Assembly: GCA_027493875.1 (NCBI GenBank)
Contig: JAOSJX010000023.1
Coordinates: 434,001 to 498,000 of the forward strand
DNA: 64,000 bases
Source of the DNA: Deltaproteobacteria bacterium
GTDB lineage: Bacteria > Lernaellota > Lernaellaia > JACKCT01
Reading direction: 5' to 3'
The position numbers were made by a program, and so were the translations under genes. Position 1 is the first letter of the stretch. Each line of letters begins with the position of its first letter. Shown piece after piece: positions 19,914-30,807 of the stretch. The notes beneath the pieces were generated by a model. It was not told where the DNA came from, searched no databases, and saw nothing but the letters and a program-made list of their open reading frames with translations.

Positions 19914-21123
19914 ATGCGGGCTTACGAACCTCTTTCTTATGAGGACCTCCCGGCGCAGGTCCGGAACGTGCTTCCGCCCGACGCGGCACCCGCCGTGCGT
20001 CTCGCGGCCGCCCGCGGGAACCTGCCCTTCGTCACGCAGGATCTCGTCGCGAGCCTTTATTTCCTGACGGGCGATGCCGATCCGCAGATTCGCGGCCACG
20101 CCCGCAAGACCTTGTTGGAGTTGCCGGAAACCCTGAAATTGACCGCGCTCTCGAGCGACCTCCACCCCAAGATTCTCCATTGGTTCGCCCATCACAAAGC
20201 CGGGGACCGCGAATATCAGGACCGCATTCTCTTGAACCGCGCCACCGCGGACGAGACGTTTGTTCATATCGCCGCCTCGTCGCCGGAGCCCGCGTCACTT
20301 GAAATGATCGCGCAAAGCGAAGAACGCATTCTTCGCGCGCCCGAAATCCTCGAAGCCTTGTTCAATAATCCCCGCGCGCCCGTTTCGTCGGTGCAACGTG
20401 CGGCGGAATTCTTTCGCCTTCAGACCGGCCGCGATTATTACGAAGCGCTCCGTGCCGCGGGGCCGCGAGGTCGCCGCGCCGGCGGAGGAGATTTCCGCCG
20501 AGGAACATAAGCTTCCCGAGCATCTGGAAGAGCTCACGGCGGAGTCCGAAGCGCTGGTCGGCGAAGCCGTCGCCACGGAAATTCTCGACCGCGAGCTCCC
20601 GACCGACTTCGATATTTCGGATCTCGAACGCGAGGAATTCGAGCTTGAAGAGCTCTTCGCCGAAGACCTGCTCGTCGACCCGGAAATCGATCTCGACGGG
20701 GAACAGCGCGAATCGCTTCAAAACCGCGTCAACAAGATGAACGTCCTCAATAAAATGCGCCTCGCGCTGAAGGGCAACATCGAGGCGCGCAATATTCTCA
20801 TCAAGAGCGCCAACCGGCTGATCCAGGAATGCGTTTTGCGTAACCCGCGCATTACGGTCGAGGAGGTGATTCGTCTTACCAAAGACAAGTCGCAGCGCGA
20901 GGAATTGGTCCGCATCATCTCCCGCAACCGGGATTGGACGAAAAACTACGCCGTGATCCACCATCTTTGCCTCAACCCGAAGACGCCGCTCGAAATGGCG
21001 CTGAAATACCTCCACCGCCTCACCGCGAAAGATCTGGCGAATATCGCGCGGTCCAAGCAGGTGCCCGGCATGCTCGCGGTTCAGGCGCGGAAGCTTTACG
21101 CGGAAAAGGAACGTTACCGTTGA
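19914..21123 (+). CDS. Hypothetical helical-repeat protein, about 403 aa, interrupted
   Basis: Cytoplasmic, with no signal peptide. The N-terminal half has HEAT-like helical repeats (DPQIRGHARKTLLELPE). The middle is very acidic (SDLEREEFELEELFAEDL). The C-terminal 120 residues contain LRNPRITVEEVIRLT, NRDWTKNYAVIHHLCLNPKTPLEMALKYL and LTAKDLANIARSKQVPGMLAVQARKL, a helical-repeat pattern I recall from hypothetical proteins of Myxococcota and relatives. The frame breaks near 20465. The stop overlaps the TTG start of the next gene (TTGA). Function unknown. Confidence 0.75.
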
Positions 21124-21631
21124 CGGACGATCCGCGCCGACCCGACATCGTCCCCGACGCCGTGCCGGAGGCGCGGCCGAGCCGCGAGGAATCGCTGCCT
21201 GAAGAGGGGGCGCCTCTGGACCGAACTGCTCGCCGATCCCGAAAACGAGGATAAACACCGCGCGTACTTCAATTTCATCATGCGCGCCGGGCTCGTGCGG
21301 GAGGCGATGCGGCGCTACGCTCCGATCGTCGACGACAGGGGACAACTACAGCGTCGAAACGCGCCGGCAGTTTCGACGCTACCAACAGACGCTGGTCAAT
21401 CTCATGGTCATGACCGGCGGCGCGCAGGCGCCCCCCAAAAGATCGGGCGTCGAGCTGTTCGGCATGTTTGCCGTGACGATGCTGATCGTCCTCGGTCTTT
21501 CCATTCCCGCCCTCCGCTTTTTTCTTTATGTCGGATTCGCCGGCGTGATCGGCCTGATCGTCAACAAGGTTGTCCGCGCCCGCGCGGTTCGCGGTTCGCC
21601 GGAACAACCGACGAACCCCTTCAAAACCTGA
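21120..21631 (+). CDS. Small two-span membrane protein, interrupted
   Basis: About 170 residues. A TTG start overlaps the preceding stop as TTGA. The first part is acidic and Pro-rich (TDDPRRPDIVPDAVPE), then a helical stretch WTELLADPENEDKHRAYFNF, YAPIVDDRG and YSVETRRQFRRYQQTLV, and two adjoining hydrophobic segments (GMFAVTMLIVLGLSIPAL and FFLYVGFAGVIGLIVNKVV). The frame breaks near 21215 and near 21345. It shares an operon with the helical-repeat protein, so they may work together at the membrane. Family not recognised. Confidence 0.62.
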
Positions 21632-21643
21632 TCGGAACGCGCG

Positions 21644-22481
21644 GTGTCGCCCCCGGCCGACTCGTTCTGATCGCCACGCCCCTCGGCAACCTCGGCGACC
21701 TTTCGCCGCGCGCGGTCAAGACGCTCGAGGAATGCGACGTCGTCGCCTGCGAGGACACTCGCCATACAGGCCGCTTGCTTGCGCATCTCGGGATCAAAAA
21801 GCGCTTGCTGAGCTGCTTCGATCAGAATGAAACCGCACGCGCCGGGGAGATCGTCAAGCTTTGCGCGGGCGGCGCCCTCGTCGCCCTTTGTGACGTCCGC
21901 CGGCCATCCGTGCGTCTCCGATCCAGGGTACCGCGTCGTACGCGACGCACGCGCGCGCGGGCATCGAGATCACCGTCGTTCCCGGCCCGAGCGCCGTCAC
22001 CGCGGCGGTGGCGCTGTCGGGCTTACCTTCCGACTCGTTTACTTTTCACGGATTTCCGCCGCGCAAGGGAACGGCCCGCGCCGAATTCGTCAATCGCCTG
22101 CGCCGGGCGGGAACGCACGTCCTCTATGAATCCCCGCAACGCCTGCTCGCCACGCTGACTGAACTCGGCGCGGCGCTGAATGATCCGGAAATCGCGCTGT
22201 CCCGCGAGATCACCAAAATTCATGAGGAAACGCTCCGCGGCCGATGCTCGGAGGTGCTTGCAGCGTTCGCGGACCGTGACGTCCGAGGCGAAGTCACGCT
22301 CGTCGTGCGGACGGAGCCTGCGGAACGCGCCGGCGCCGATCCCCAAGCTCTTTCCCGCGTGCTCGCGATGAAAAGGCAGCTCGGCCTTTCGGCGAAGGAC
22401 GCCGCGAGCGCCGCGGCGCTTCTTCTCGACCTGCCGCGCAAGGCCGTTTACGATCATCTCGTCAAAGCCGGCAACACGTAG
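21644..22481 (+). CDS. rsmI: 16S rRNA 2'-O-methyltransferase RsmI, interrupted
   Basis: Methylates the ribose of C1402 in 16S rRNA. About 279 codons in four segments. Diagnostic parts are GRLVLIATPLGNLGDLSPRAV, EDTRHTGRLL, TSAGHPCVSDPGYRVV, the VPGPSAVTAA-type region and FHGFPPRKG, then ESPQRL, CREITK-like SREITKIHEET. Breaks lie near 21650, 21895 and 21975. I place the start at GTG 21644, because adding one C to the following C5 run gives MSPPGRLVLIATPLGNL, the standard N-terminus. Alternative in-frame starts further upstream give no family match. Confidence 0.87.
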
Positions 22482-22488
22482 GCCGAGG

Positions 22489-23575
22489 ATGCGCGTCTTC
22501 ATTACCGGTGCCGCGGGGCTTATCGGAGCGGCGATTTGCCGAACGCTCACCGGCGCAGGCCATCCCGTGACGGGCGGCGATCTTACGACCGCGAATCAGG
22601 ATGCGGTTGCGCAAACCGGCGCCCGCTTCCGGCCAATCGACATCACCGAACCGTCAACGCTCAAAGATGCTCTCCAGGGGCACGACGCGTGCGTTCACTG
22701 CGCGGCCCTGTTCGATTTCGGCCTCCCTTGGCCGATCATGGAAGAAGTCAATGTCGCGGGCACCAACCACCTTTTCGCGGCGTGCTCGCGCGCCGGCGTA
22801 AGACGTGTTGTCCATCTCTCAACGGTGGGAGTTTATGGCCGGCCTCGCCGCGTCCCTTGCCGCGAAAACGATCCGAAACACCCTCGAACGGTCTATGAGA
22901 AAACGAAGTGGCTTTCGGAGCAAGCAGCGTGGCGACTCGCGCTTGATCACCAAATCGATCTCACTGTCCTGCGCCCGTCTCTCGTCTACGGCCCCGGCGC
23001 GATCTACGGCCCCGCGATGTTCGTGGCTCTTTTCGCCGCGCTTCGTTTCGCGTATGAGCGCAAGTCTTTTCCCGTTCTCGCGACCGGGCCGTCCGTTAAC
23101 GCGGTCCACGTTGATGACGTCGCCGCCGCCGTCGCTTTTGCCTTGGAAAAAACCCGCGACCATCGGCGAGGCGTTCAACGTCGCCGAGCCGGAGCATTTA
23201 CGGTCGGCGATCTGGGCCGCGCCCTCGCCGAGGCCTTTGGAATGGCACCGCGTCCGGCGCTTCCCTATATTCCGCTTTTTGTGGAAATGGACGACGTCCG
23301 GCATCGCGATGATACCACCATCGGTGGCCGGCCGATGGGACCGCGCGATCTCCGCCCGTTGGAACGTCTTGCGCGACCGCCATGCCCTGGCGCCTTCGTT
23401 CCGGCCGAGACTGGAGACCGATTGGATGCATTATATGAGCGCGGATCACGTTTTCGATTCTTCCAAGCTCCGTGGTCTCGGATTCAGATTTCGCGAAGAC
23501 AATTTTTTACGTTCCGTCCCGCGGCTCGTCGACTGGTACGAGGCCAATCGTTTTATTCCGCCGCGCGGCGTCTGA
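22489..23575 (+). CDS. NAD-dependent epimerase/dehydratase (extended SDR), interrupted
   Basis: The N-terminus MRVFITGAAGLIGAAICRTL is the NAD-binding GxxGxxG. The catalytic YxxxK is YEKTK after HLSTVGVYG, and LRPSLVYGPG is the usual substrate segment. About 362 codons. The frame breaks near 23155 (an A5 run), then again around 23200 and 23290. The C-terminus (MHYMSADHVFDSSKLRGLGF) resembles sugar or sterol epimerases that end with ordering of the adjoining sugar ring. Substrate not determinable. It follows rsmI by seven bases and may be in its transcript. Confidence 0.82.
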
Positions 23576-23654
23576 CCGCCGCGCGCCTTTTCGCGGTTCA
23601 TCGAATCGGATATTGTTCGATTTTCAGGTCGCACGCAGGGAGCTTCAACCACCG

Positions 23655-24574
23655 ATGGACCGCAACTTTCTGATTCTCGCCATTCCCGCGACCTTCGCCT
23701 TTGCGGCGTTATTCGCGCATGCCGTCGCCGTGCGCGGATGGAAAACGGCCGCCGCTTTTTTCGGCGCCCTGTGGGCTTTCGGCATTCTGCGCGGCAACCT
23801 CGTCTATCTGATTACACGCGGACGTCCGCCTTATCAATTCGAACTGCCGCTCATGAAACTCGGACACACAGGCGCGGTGGAGGGTCTGGGCTGGTGCATC
23901 GCGCTCTACGTTTCATGGTGCCTCGCCGAGCGGCTCCTTACCCCGGCGCGGGACGCACGAGACGAATATATTTTCCATCCTTTTTGTCGCGTGCGCGATG
24001 ATGATGGCCGTGGCGATCATGATGGAAGCGGCGGCGGGCCGCATGGGTTGGTGGCGGTGGAAGCCGCCGCGCGGCCTGCGTCATTCGCCGGCTTTTCGCG
24101 ACATTGAACGGGGCATCACCGAATGGTTTTCCGTCGGGTTTGATTTTCTCACGCCGTGGCTTCTTTTCGCCTACGCCAAGCTGCGCAAGCGCTGGTGGGC
24201 CCTCGTCGGTCTGATTCCCTTTCCCTTCATTTCGGCTTGCACTTCGTTCGGCGCGTGAAGCTCGACGATCATCTCATCAAGGTCAATCACCTCTCCCATT
24301 TCATCATGCTGGCGACGGCGACGCTGCTCCCCTACTTCTTTTATCTGGAAGTCAACCGGCGGCCGGACTATCGCGACGTAGAATGGCCCGGGCGGAGTCG
24401 CTGGCTCAGCCGTCTCGATATCGTGGGCTTGACGATCGTCGTGGCCACGGTTTGGGGTGGATTGACCTTCGCCGCGCGTCAGGGGAGCTGATCGTTTTTT
24501 CGGCGCCGCTGATCGCCGCCGCCGCCCTCGCGTTGTGGTGGTCGGAACGCGGCGCGTTTCGTCCGCGCTCCTGA
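23655..24574 (+). CDS. Polytopic membrane protein, possibly carotenoid-biosynthesis (CruF/DUF422)-like, interrupted
   Basis: About 306 codons with seven or eight hydrophobic segments. Breaks near 23990, 24240 and 24485 are needed to keep the spans. Features are the small-residue start (FLILAIPATFAFAALFAHAV), RGNLVYLITRGRPPYQFELPL, an ELP...GHTGAVEGLGWCIALYVSW span, EAAAGRMGWWRWKPP and a short acidic/aromatic ITEWFSVGFDFLTPW. The Glu-rich GWWxW and the E..W..PW pattern resemble the CruF/DUF422 family of carotenoid-biosynthesis proteins, but I cannot confirm it. Stop lies four bases from the convergent gene's stop. Confidence 0.5.
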
Positions 24575-24578
24575 TCTT

Positions 24579-26447
24579 CTATCCGCCGCAAAACTCGCAG
24601 CCGCCGGAAATGTCGCCTTCCTCGTCGTCCGGCGCGCTCTTGTGCTTGGACGCGGGGAAATCGCACTCCTCGTCAAGACACTGGAAGAGCTGATCGCACG
24701 TATCGTATTGCGCGCGGCATTCGACGGCGCATGCCCACGGGTCCTCGCTTTCGTCGCAGGCCTGTTCGGCGTCGAAGCGGTCGGGATAATCCTCGAAATA
24801 CGCGTCGCAGGTGTCGAAGATCATCGAGAGCAGGTCGCGGCAATCCGTTTCGTCGGCATCGTCGTTGGCGTCGTCGTTGTCGTCGTCCCCGGCGGGCCGA
24901 AATCGTCGTCATCGTCGAGGTCGTCGTCAACGTCGTCGTCCGCGTCGTCATCGTCGAGCTCGTCGACGACGGTGATCTTGACGGTGTCGGGCGCCGAACT
25001 CGTATCGAAGTCGGTCACGACGAGCTGGATGACATAGTCTCCGGTCACGGTCGGCGTAAAGGTCGGCGCCACGTTCGTCGGAACGATCAGCGGCGGGTTC
25101 GCCGGTCCGCTGCTATGCGACCATTTGTAAGTCAGCGGATCGCCGTCGGGGTCGTAGCTTCCCGAGCCGTCGAGCGCCACCACGGTGTTGACGAGCACCG
25201 TCTGGTCGGGCCCCGCGTCGGCGACCGGCGCCGAAATGCCGGGGACGTAGTATTCGGCGATGAGCGATCGCGAACCGACGGCGTATCCGAATCGTTCGTT
25301 GATCATGTGAATATCGAGAAAACGCCCGCCGCCGCGGTATTCGTCCGCCGACCAGGAAACGCCGCCGTTCGTCGTGTGGAGAATGACGGCATCGGTATCG
25401 CTCGGATCGCCGCCCACCGCCCATCCCTCGTTGGTGTCCATCATTTGAACGGCGGTAATTACGTATCCGGTGCCGGGGTTTCCGACGCCGGAGACCGGCG
25501 GCAACGCGCCCTCGTCCCAGGTATCGCCGCCGTCCGTCGTGTAATAAATATGCGTTTCGTCGATGTCTTCGTTGACGGCCACCAAAACGCCGCGCGTCGT
25601 CGAGGTAAACTGAACCGCTTGGAAACCGATATCGGGATCGCTCAGCAGGCTTTCCCACGTCAGGCCGCCGTCCGTCGAACGGAACAGTTCGCCCTTGAAT
25701 CCATCGACGTCACCCCCAGAAATCCTCATCCTCCTCCGGGTCGTCCCAGGTGTCGTCGGGTTCGTCCAAATACACTTCACCCGTCATGAAAATCAGATTC
25801 TGGTTTACAACGTCGACGTCGACCAACGGATGATCCGAACCCCAAACCGACGGCGCGTTCGAGCGGATCGCCCATGTCTGGCCCCCGTCCGTACTCCGCC
25901 AGATATTCAGCGTACTGCCGACGGCGAACCCGACGTCCGACACCGGATCCACGTCCACCGCGTTGAATTGCGTGTCGTCGTACACCGGGCTCAGCCCGAC
26001 ATTCTGCCAACTGTCGCCGGCGTTCTGCGTTTCGACGACCCAGTTGACCTCTTGCGTCAGGAAACAGTTGGTATCGCCGTTGTTCCACGCTCCGTAAACG
26101 CGTCCGACGTCGTAGCTGTCGAAATGCAAGTCAAACGTATGAAGAAACGAGTTGCACAGCCAATCCGGTGTTCCGGGAAAAATATTGACGGTGTAGGTGT
26201 CCTCCACGGACTGACCGCCGTCGTCGCTGCGGAAGATGAGCTGCTGATCGAAAGTGAACAGCCCGGAAAACCCGTTCCCGACCATCATGAGATGATCGCG
26301 GTCGAAAGCCTGCACTTTGAAATAGATGGTGATGTCGAAAATGTCGCCGAGCCGCTTTTGCGTCCAGTTCGTCGCCGCGTTGGCGGATACCGCGAAAACC
26401 AGAAACGCCGCCACGCTGAGCGGAAGAATCTTTTGCAGAAATTTCAT
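24579..26447 (-). CDS. Large secreted BNR-like/PKD protein with Asp-rich linker and Cys-rich C-terminus, interrupted
   Basis: About 622 codons. Signal peptide (LPLSVAAFLVFAVSANA) then a beta-propeller of photosystem-II-stability-factor/BNR type with repeats such as IFRSDDGGQS, IWRSTDGGQTW, YYTTDGGDTWDEG and LHTTNGGVSWS. A PKD/Ig-like domain follows (PVADAGPDQTVLVN ... GSGSYDPDGDPLTYKW). Then comes an Asp-rich tract (DDDDADDDVDDDLDDDDD) and a final Cys-rich module (FDTCDAYFED, ACDESEDPWACAVEC, CDQLFQCLDEECDFP, GGCEFCGG). Frame breaks lie near 25715 and near 24840. The Cys-rich end resembles the small lipoproteins elsewhere in this window. Surface adhesion or binding is only inference. The ATG at 26447 has GGGTGGG upstream. 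Confidence 0.75.
24846..24968 (-). repeat. Low-complexity Asp-codon repeat inside the secreted protein
   Basis: A run dominated by GTC/GTCGTCA triplets (GAC/GAT on the coding strand) that encodes the Asp-rich linker. Tracts of this kind are prone to length change, and the adjacent frame break is in or beside this run. Confidence 0.7.
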
Positions 26448-26643
26448 AGCGCACCCACCCAGGATCGATAACGTGAATCGAGGGCATAATTCGTACCACG
26501 CATAGAGCATTTTCGTCAAGAAACACAAGGGTTTCAAGCACGTCCCGCGACGCACCGCGGCGCGATTTTCCTTGCTCCGAAAACGAGCCGGTGATAAGCA
26601 GGTCTGGGCGGCGCACGCCGTCCATTCCACGGGAGGGTGTTTC

Positions 26644-27842
26644 ATGGGTTCCTTCGTCGCCGGCGCCGCGAAAGCCGATATCACACCGACGGACTTGCGC
26701 CACGTTTATCTGGCCGGTTTCGGCAACAACCGCAAAGCGACGCATGTTCTTGATCCGCTCTATGTGCGTTGCCTGTACGTGTCCGATGATGAACGCGAAT
26801 TCGCGCTGGCCGTCTACGACCTGATCGGGCTCATGACGCCGGAGGTTGTTCGATTGAGGGAAGCGCCCGGCGATCCGTCTCCGGATCATATCTGGATCGC
26901 CTGTACGCACTCCCACTCGGGCCCCGACATGCTCGGCCTCTGGGGGCCTACGCCGGTTCAAGGATTGCCGCTTCTTTCTGGCGTGGACAAACGGTACTTT
27001 TCTTTTTTAACGGCGGAAACGGCGCGCGTCGTCCGCCGCGCGAAGAGGAATGCGCGGCCCGCGACCGTGGCCTTCAACGTCGACCGCACGCCCAAAGACG
27101 CCACGACGTGGAATATCCGCGACCGATCGATCATGGACCACGAGTTGTGCGTCATGCATTTCGCGCGGGAAGGCAGCGGGGAAGCCATCGCGACGCTGAC
27201 GAATTTCGGGGCGCATCCGGAATGTCTCTGGGAGCGCAACACCGGCATTTCCGCGGATTACCTCGCGCCGTTTCACGCGACCGTCGAACGGTCGCTGGGC
27301 GGAATCTCCGTTTTCGTGAACGGCGCACTAGGAGGTATGGTCACGCCGGGTATCGACGACGCCGCTTCCCTGGAAGCACGTATTCCTTTTTGCAAACGCT
27401 ACGGCGCCGATCTCGCCGAGATCGCGCTACGCGCGGTGCGTGACGCGACGAACGCGACCGCTCCAAGGCTCGAATTCCGGCACCGGGAATTCGCCGTTCC
27501 GCTGAAAAACGACCTCTTGGGATTCATCCGCAATTTCGGCGTGCTCGATCGGCCCTACGCGGACGGATGCGTGCAGTCGTGCATCGGCCTGGGCCGTCTG
27601 GGACCCGCGCGCTTTATCGGCGTTCCGGGCGAAGTGCTTCCCGAGTTCGGACTCGCGTTAAAAAAACGGTTTGCCGGCGAGCCGACGTTTTTGCTCTCGG
27701 TCTGCAATGACGAACTTGGCTACCTGCTTCCAGCGCCTTATTTCGACGACGACAACTACCACTACGAACGCAGCGTGTCCCCGGTCCCGGCACCGCGGAG
27801 GTCCTGACCGGGGGCTTCGACGAACTGGCGGCGCTGCTATGA
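26644..27842 (+). CDS. Neutral/alkaline ceramidase N-terminal-domain-like protein, interrupted near the end
   Basis: About 399 codons. It starts MGSFVAGAAKADITP, the usual first motif of the ceramidase N-terminal domain. The zinc-ligand motif THSHSGPDMLG and the second metal motif NFGAHPECLW are present, with GIPNGALGGMVTPG-like NGALGGMVTPG as the active-site loop. It lacks the signal peptide and the roughly 300-residue C-terminal domain of complete ceramidases, so it may act on another amide or lack sphingolipid specificity. The frame breaks near 27780 (CCCCGG); a correction gives the end TAEVLTGGFDELAALL at 27842. The catalytic Ser and any substrate are not confirmed. Confidence 0.75.
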
Positions 27843-27856
27843 CGCCGGCCGCGTAA

Positions 27857-27884
27857 TTGACACTCCGGGGGCGAACTTTACGCT
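27857..27884 (+). promoter_or_regulatory. Sigma-70-type promoter of the envelope-lipoprotein operon
   Basis: TTGACA at 27857-27862 and TACGCT at 27879-27884 with a 16-base spacer, about 30 bases before the first ATG of the five-gene run. The -10 box is weak. Confidence 0.55.
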
Positions 27885-27914
27885 GAATCGCCGGTCATCA
27901 TTCGGGATATTTTT

Positions 27915-28211
27915 ATGCGCATGAAGAATGTGATGCTGGGAACGGCGGCCCTTCTTGCGGCGATCGTTCCACTCGGCGCCTGTCAGGCGGAACGAAGCGT
28001 CGCCGCCGCGGAATCCGCGCTCGAGGAAGCCCGCGCGGCGCACGCGGATTATCTGGCTCCTTATGAATGGCGGTCCGCGGAGTTGTATCTGGACCGGGCT
28101 CGACACGACCTCCTGGCGTCGGAGGAACGGGGCGCGATGCGATACGCCGCGAAAGCCGCTGTCCTGGCTGGCGAGGCGAAAGCGAAGGCCGCGAAGAAGG
28201 TTTCCCGATGA
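27915..28211 (+). CDS. DUF4398-like lipoprotein
   Basis: 98 residues with signal peptide and lipobox IVPLGACQ. The mature part is helical: AERSVAAAESALEEARAAHADYLAPYEWRSAELYLDRARHDL, then AMRYAAKAAVLAGEAKAKA. This E/A/R-rich pattern with a Y..AE.yLdkAr motif is the DUF4398 type, found in envelope lipoproteins next to TPR or OmpA-like genes. An ATG at 27921 (MKNVMLG) is an alternative start. The stop overlaps the next gene's start by four bases (ATGA). Confidence 0.8.
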   Translation: MRMKNVMLGTAALLAAIVPLGACQAERSVAAAESALEEARAAHADYLAPYEWRSAELYLDRARHDLLASEERGAMRYAAKAAVLAGEAKAKAAKKVSR

Positions 28212-28504
28212 AGCGTTTTTCTTACGCGCTGGCGTTGATGGCCGCCCTTTCGGCCGGGTGCGCCGCGACGTCACTGAACGCCTCCGTCACGGCGTTGCGT
28301 CGCGATCTCGCGGCGATCGATGCCGATCGCGCGCTCGTTTGCGCGCCGCGGGAGTTGGCCTCCGCGCGGGCCCATTTGGAATTCGCCGAGGACGACTGCG
28401 GCACACGGCGGTATTTGTCATGCGAGAACGACGTGCGCCAGGCGCGTGAAGACATCGCGAAAATCCGCGAGTATCTCGAACGGTGCGGCGCGGGCGATGA
28501 CTAG
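28208..28504 (+). CDS. DUF4398-like lipoprotein, second copy
   Basis: 98 residues, very similar in plan to the upstream gene: lipobox ALSAGCAAT, then a helical stretch ALRRDLAAIDADRALVCAPRELASARAHLEFAEDDC. It adds several Cys (ALVCAPREL, EDDCGTRRYLSCEN, YLERCGAGDD) that the first copy lacks. Overlaps both neighbours. The pair may be a duplication that diverged in disulphide content. Confidence 0.78.
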   Translation: MKRFSYALALMAALSAGCAATSLNASVTALRRDLAAIDADRALVCAPRELASARAHLEFAEDDCGTRRYLSCENDVRQAREDIAKIREYLERCGAGDD

Positions 28505-29831
28505 GCGCCGTTTTCCCGTCATCGTCACGGCCGTCATTCTCTTCCTGATGCTTTTTCCAATGACCCTGCACGCGGAAAACCCGGCGGAAGAAGGGGCCTC
28601 TCCCCAAAACGACGCGAAACTAAAAAGCAAGCAAGCGAAGATCCTGCGCGTCCAGGAAATGATCAGTGACGCCTACGCGGCGGACGAACCCGATCTCCTC
28701 GCGATCGGCAATATGTACGAGGCGATTTTCGCGCTGCTCCCAAACGATCAGCAAGGCAAGATGGCGGTTTGGGAAGCGTTCCACGTCTACCGTAAGGCGG
28801 GCGACCGGACGCGGGCGATGAGTATGCTCCGCACCATCTACGCCGCGTACAACTACGATTCAGTCATGGAAAATCCTTTGGACGACGAGCACCCGCTTCA
28901 CATGCACGGAAGCGCGGATGTCGAACAGGCGGACTTGTACCGCACGATGTTCGATCAACCTCTTTCCGCGGTCGGTCAACTCAAGGGGCTTCCCGTTCGC
29001 CGGGCCGGCGTGTACGTGGGCATCATCGACGGCGACCGCACGTATTTCGGACACGTGGACGTTATCGGGCCGCTGAAAACGGCCGAGGCGCATCGGTCGG
29101 CGAAGCAATACAACGCGGCGATTATGGATCTGCGCGGCGTTTTGGAAGATCAGACGGTCCGTTGGGTCGGCGACGCGCTCGGCGTCCGCGACCTCGAATG
29201 GATCGTGATGAAGCGGCTCGGCGAAATTCTCGACGAGATGCCGGCGACGATGACGAAGAAGATCGTGGAACTCGGCGAGATGGACAAATTGGTCCGATCG
29301 AAGCTGGCGCACGCCGAAGCTCACTTCGTTCGCGCGGCTCTATTCGAAACCAAGGCGCGCGAAACGATGAATTCGGGCGATATCGCGCAAGCCGAGGCGG
29401 ATTACCGGGCCGTCGTCGACGACAGCGCCGATCTCAAGTACCTGACGAAACGCGGTGACGAACTGATGGGTCCGCGGGCGGTGGCGGCGCTGGCGCGCCT
29501 ATTCACCGTTACGTTCGACCGGCCGCAACGCGCCGTCCAGGTCCTTGAGGACGTGGAAAAATCACTGCGCGACCGCCCGGAAGCGACGGATGCCCGCGCC
29601 TACGCTCGCTATCACCTCGCTTACGTTTTGGCGAAGAACATCGGCAACGTGGAGCAAGCTCTCCTGACTCTTGCCGATTTCGGCGATGATTTTCCCGGAA
29701 CCGTTCTCTACCCCCACAAGGAAGAAAGCCGCCGCATGCTGTTTGAATTGGCCTTGGATCTGGAGCGTGAGTTAAAGGCGTCACGCCTACCCGCCATGCC
29801 GGCCCCGCCGAGCGCCGAGGCGGCGCCGTGA
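28497..29831 (+). CDS. Secreted TPR-like protein of the envelope operon
   Basis: About 445 codons, uninterrupted. The signal peptide (VIVTAVILFLMLFPMTLHA) is followed by a helix-rich sequence with TPR-like repeats, for example YEAIFALLPNDQQGKMAVWEAFHVYRKAGDRTRA and FVRAALFETKARETMNSGDIAQAEADYRAV. The middle (RAGVYVGIIDGDRTYFGHVDVIGPL) looks like a separate small beta-rich domain. The start ATG at 28497 lies inside the preceding gene's last bases. Its neighbours are two lipoproteins and a zinc-ribbon membrane protein, so a periplasmic scaffold role is a reasonable guess only. Confidence 0.78.
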   Translation: MTRRRFPVIVTAVILFLMLFPMTLHAENPAEEGASPQNDAKLKSKQAKILRVQEMISDAYAADEPDLLAIGNMYEAIFALLPNDQQGKMAVWEAFHVYRKAGDRTRAMSMLRTIYAAYNYDSVMENPLDDEHPLHMHGSADVEQADLYRTMFDQPLSAVGQLKGLPVRRAGVYVGIIDGDRTYFGHVDVIGPLKTAEAHRSAKQYNAAIMDLRGVLEDQTVRWVGDALGVRDLEWIVMKRLGEILDEMPATMTKKIVELGEMDKLVRSKLAHAEAHFVRAALFETKARETMNSGDIAQAEADYRAVVDDSADLKYLTKRGDELMGPRAVAALARLFTVTFDRPQRAVQVLEDVEKSLRDRPEATDARAYARYHLAYVLAKNIGNVEQALLTLADFGDDFPGTVLYPHKEESRRMLFELALDLERELKASRLPAMPAPPSAEAAP

Positions 29832-30807
29832 TCCGGCCGTGCCCGCAATGCTCCCGCGCCGTCGACGTGACGGCGCCGGGATATGTCATGTGCCCGGATT
29901 GCGGCACGGCGTTTGACATCCCGGCGGATGAATTCGAATGGACCGAGGGCGAGCATCTCGATGACTCGGCGAGTCCGTACACCGGCGCGACGCCGACGAT
30001 CCCCGTGGCTGAGAAAGTTGCGGAGACGCCGCGCTGCGAAATTTGTCATGCGCGTCCGGCCGTTCGGGCTTGTTCTTCATGCGGACGTCTCGTCTGTGCG
30101 GAGGACTCGCCGAATTTCGGCGCCGGGCGAACGCGATGCGTCGACTGCACGAGCGGCGTCCGCGGGGAAACGCCGGAGAACTTCTGGGCCGCCCTTTGGC
30201 CGACCATCCGCGAGGTGGCGCTGCGTCCGTCGCGGTTTTTCGAGAACCTGCCGGTGCCCGGACCGCTTTGGACGGCGGTGTTTTTCGGCGTGCTTGTGGC
30301 GATTCCCGGGAGCATCATTGAATATGTTTCAAATTTAGCGTTGCAACCGGAGATCGTGGACGCACTGGGCGAATACTTTCCATTGCCCGATAACTACCGC
30401 GATCTTTTCCGGATCATCTTTCGGAACGGCGGGGATTCTGGCGGGCATTATTTTTTCTTCCGGTTTCTCTTTTTATCGGCGTGTTCGTGCACGGCGCGAT
30501 CACGCACGTCCTTCTGATGCTGTTCGGCGGCCTGCGCGGCGGCTTCGAGGAAACCGTCCGCGTCGTCGCTTACTCAAAAGTTTCGTCGCTGGTGAAAATG
30601 GTCCCCGCGGCGGGCAGCCTGGTGGCTTGGATTTGGGAGATCGCGCTCCAGATCATCGGACTTTCGCGCGTTCACCGGATCGGCTCTTGGAAAGCCGCCG
30701 TGGCGGTTCTTGCGCCCATGTTTATCTGCTGCTGCGGCCTCATCTTTATGTTCGGAATATTTTTTACCTTCATTATGGCCCTGCTCGGGTCCGGCATGAC
30801 GACATGA
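29828..30807 (+). CDS. Zinc-ribbon YIP1-like membrane protein, interrupted
   Basis: About 326 codons. Two N-terminal zinc-type Cys pairs (CPQCSRAVD ... CPDCG) and a B-box-like run (CEICHARPAVRACSSCGRLVC, then CVDCTSG) precede the membrane half. The membrane half has PTIREVALRPSRFFENLPV, the start of YIP1-family domains, then four or five spans (TAVFFGVLVAIPGSII, HVLLMLFGGLRGGF, LVAWIWEIALQIIGLS, VAVLAPMFICCCGLIFMF). The frame breaks near 30470. GFEETVRVVAYSKVSSLVKMVP is the typical YIP1 core. Stop overlaps the DUF2752 start (ATGA). Confidence 0.8.

Noticed and set aside
24846..24968. GTC-rich triplet run as a microsatellite or CRISPR-like repeat
   Set aside because: It is explained by Asp codons of the secreted protein and lacks spacers.
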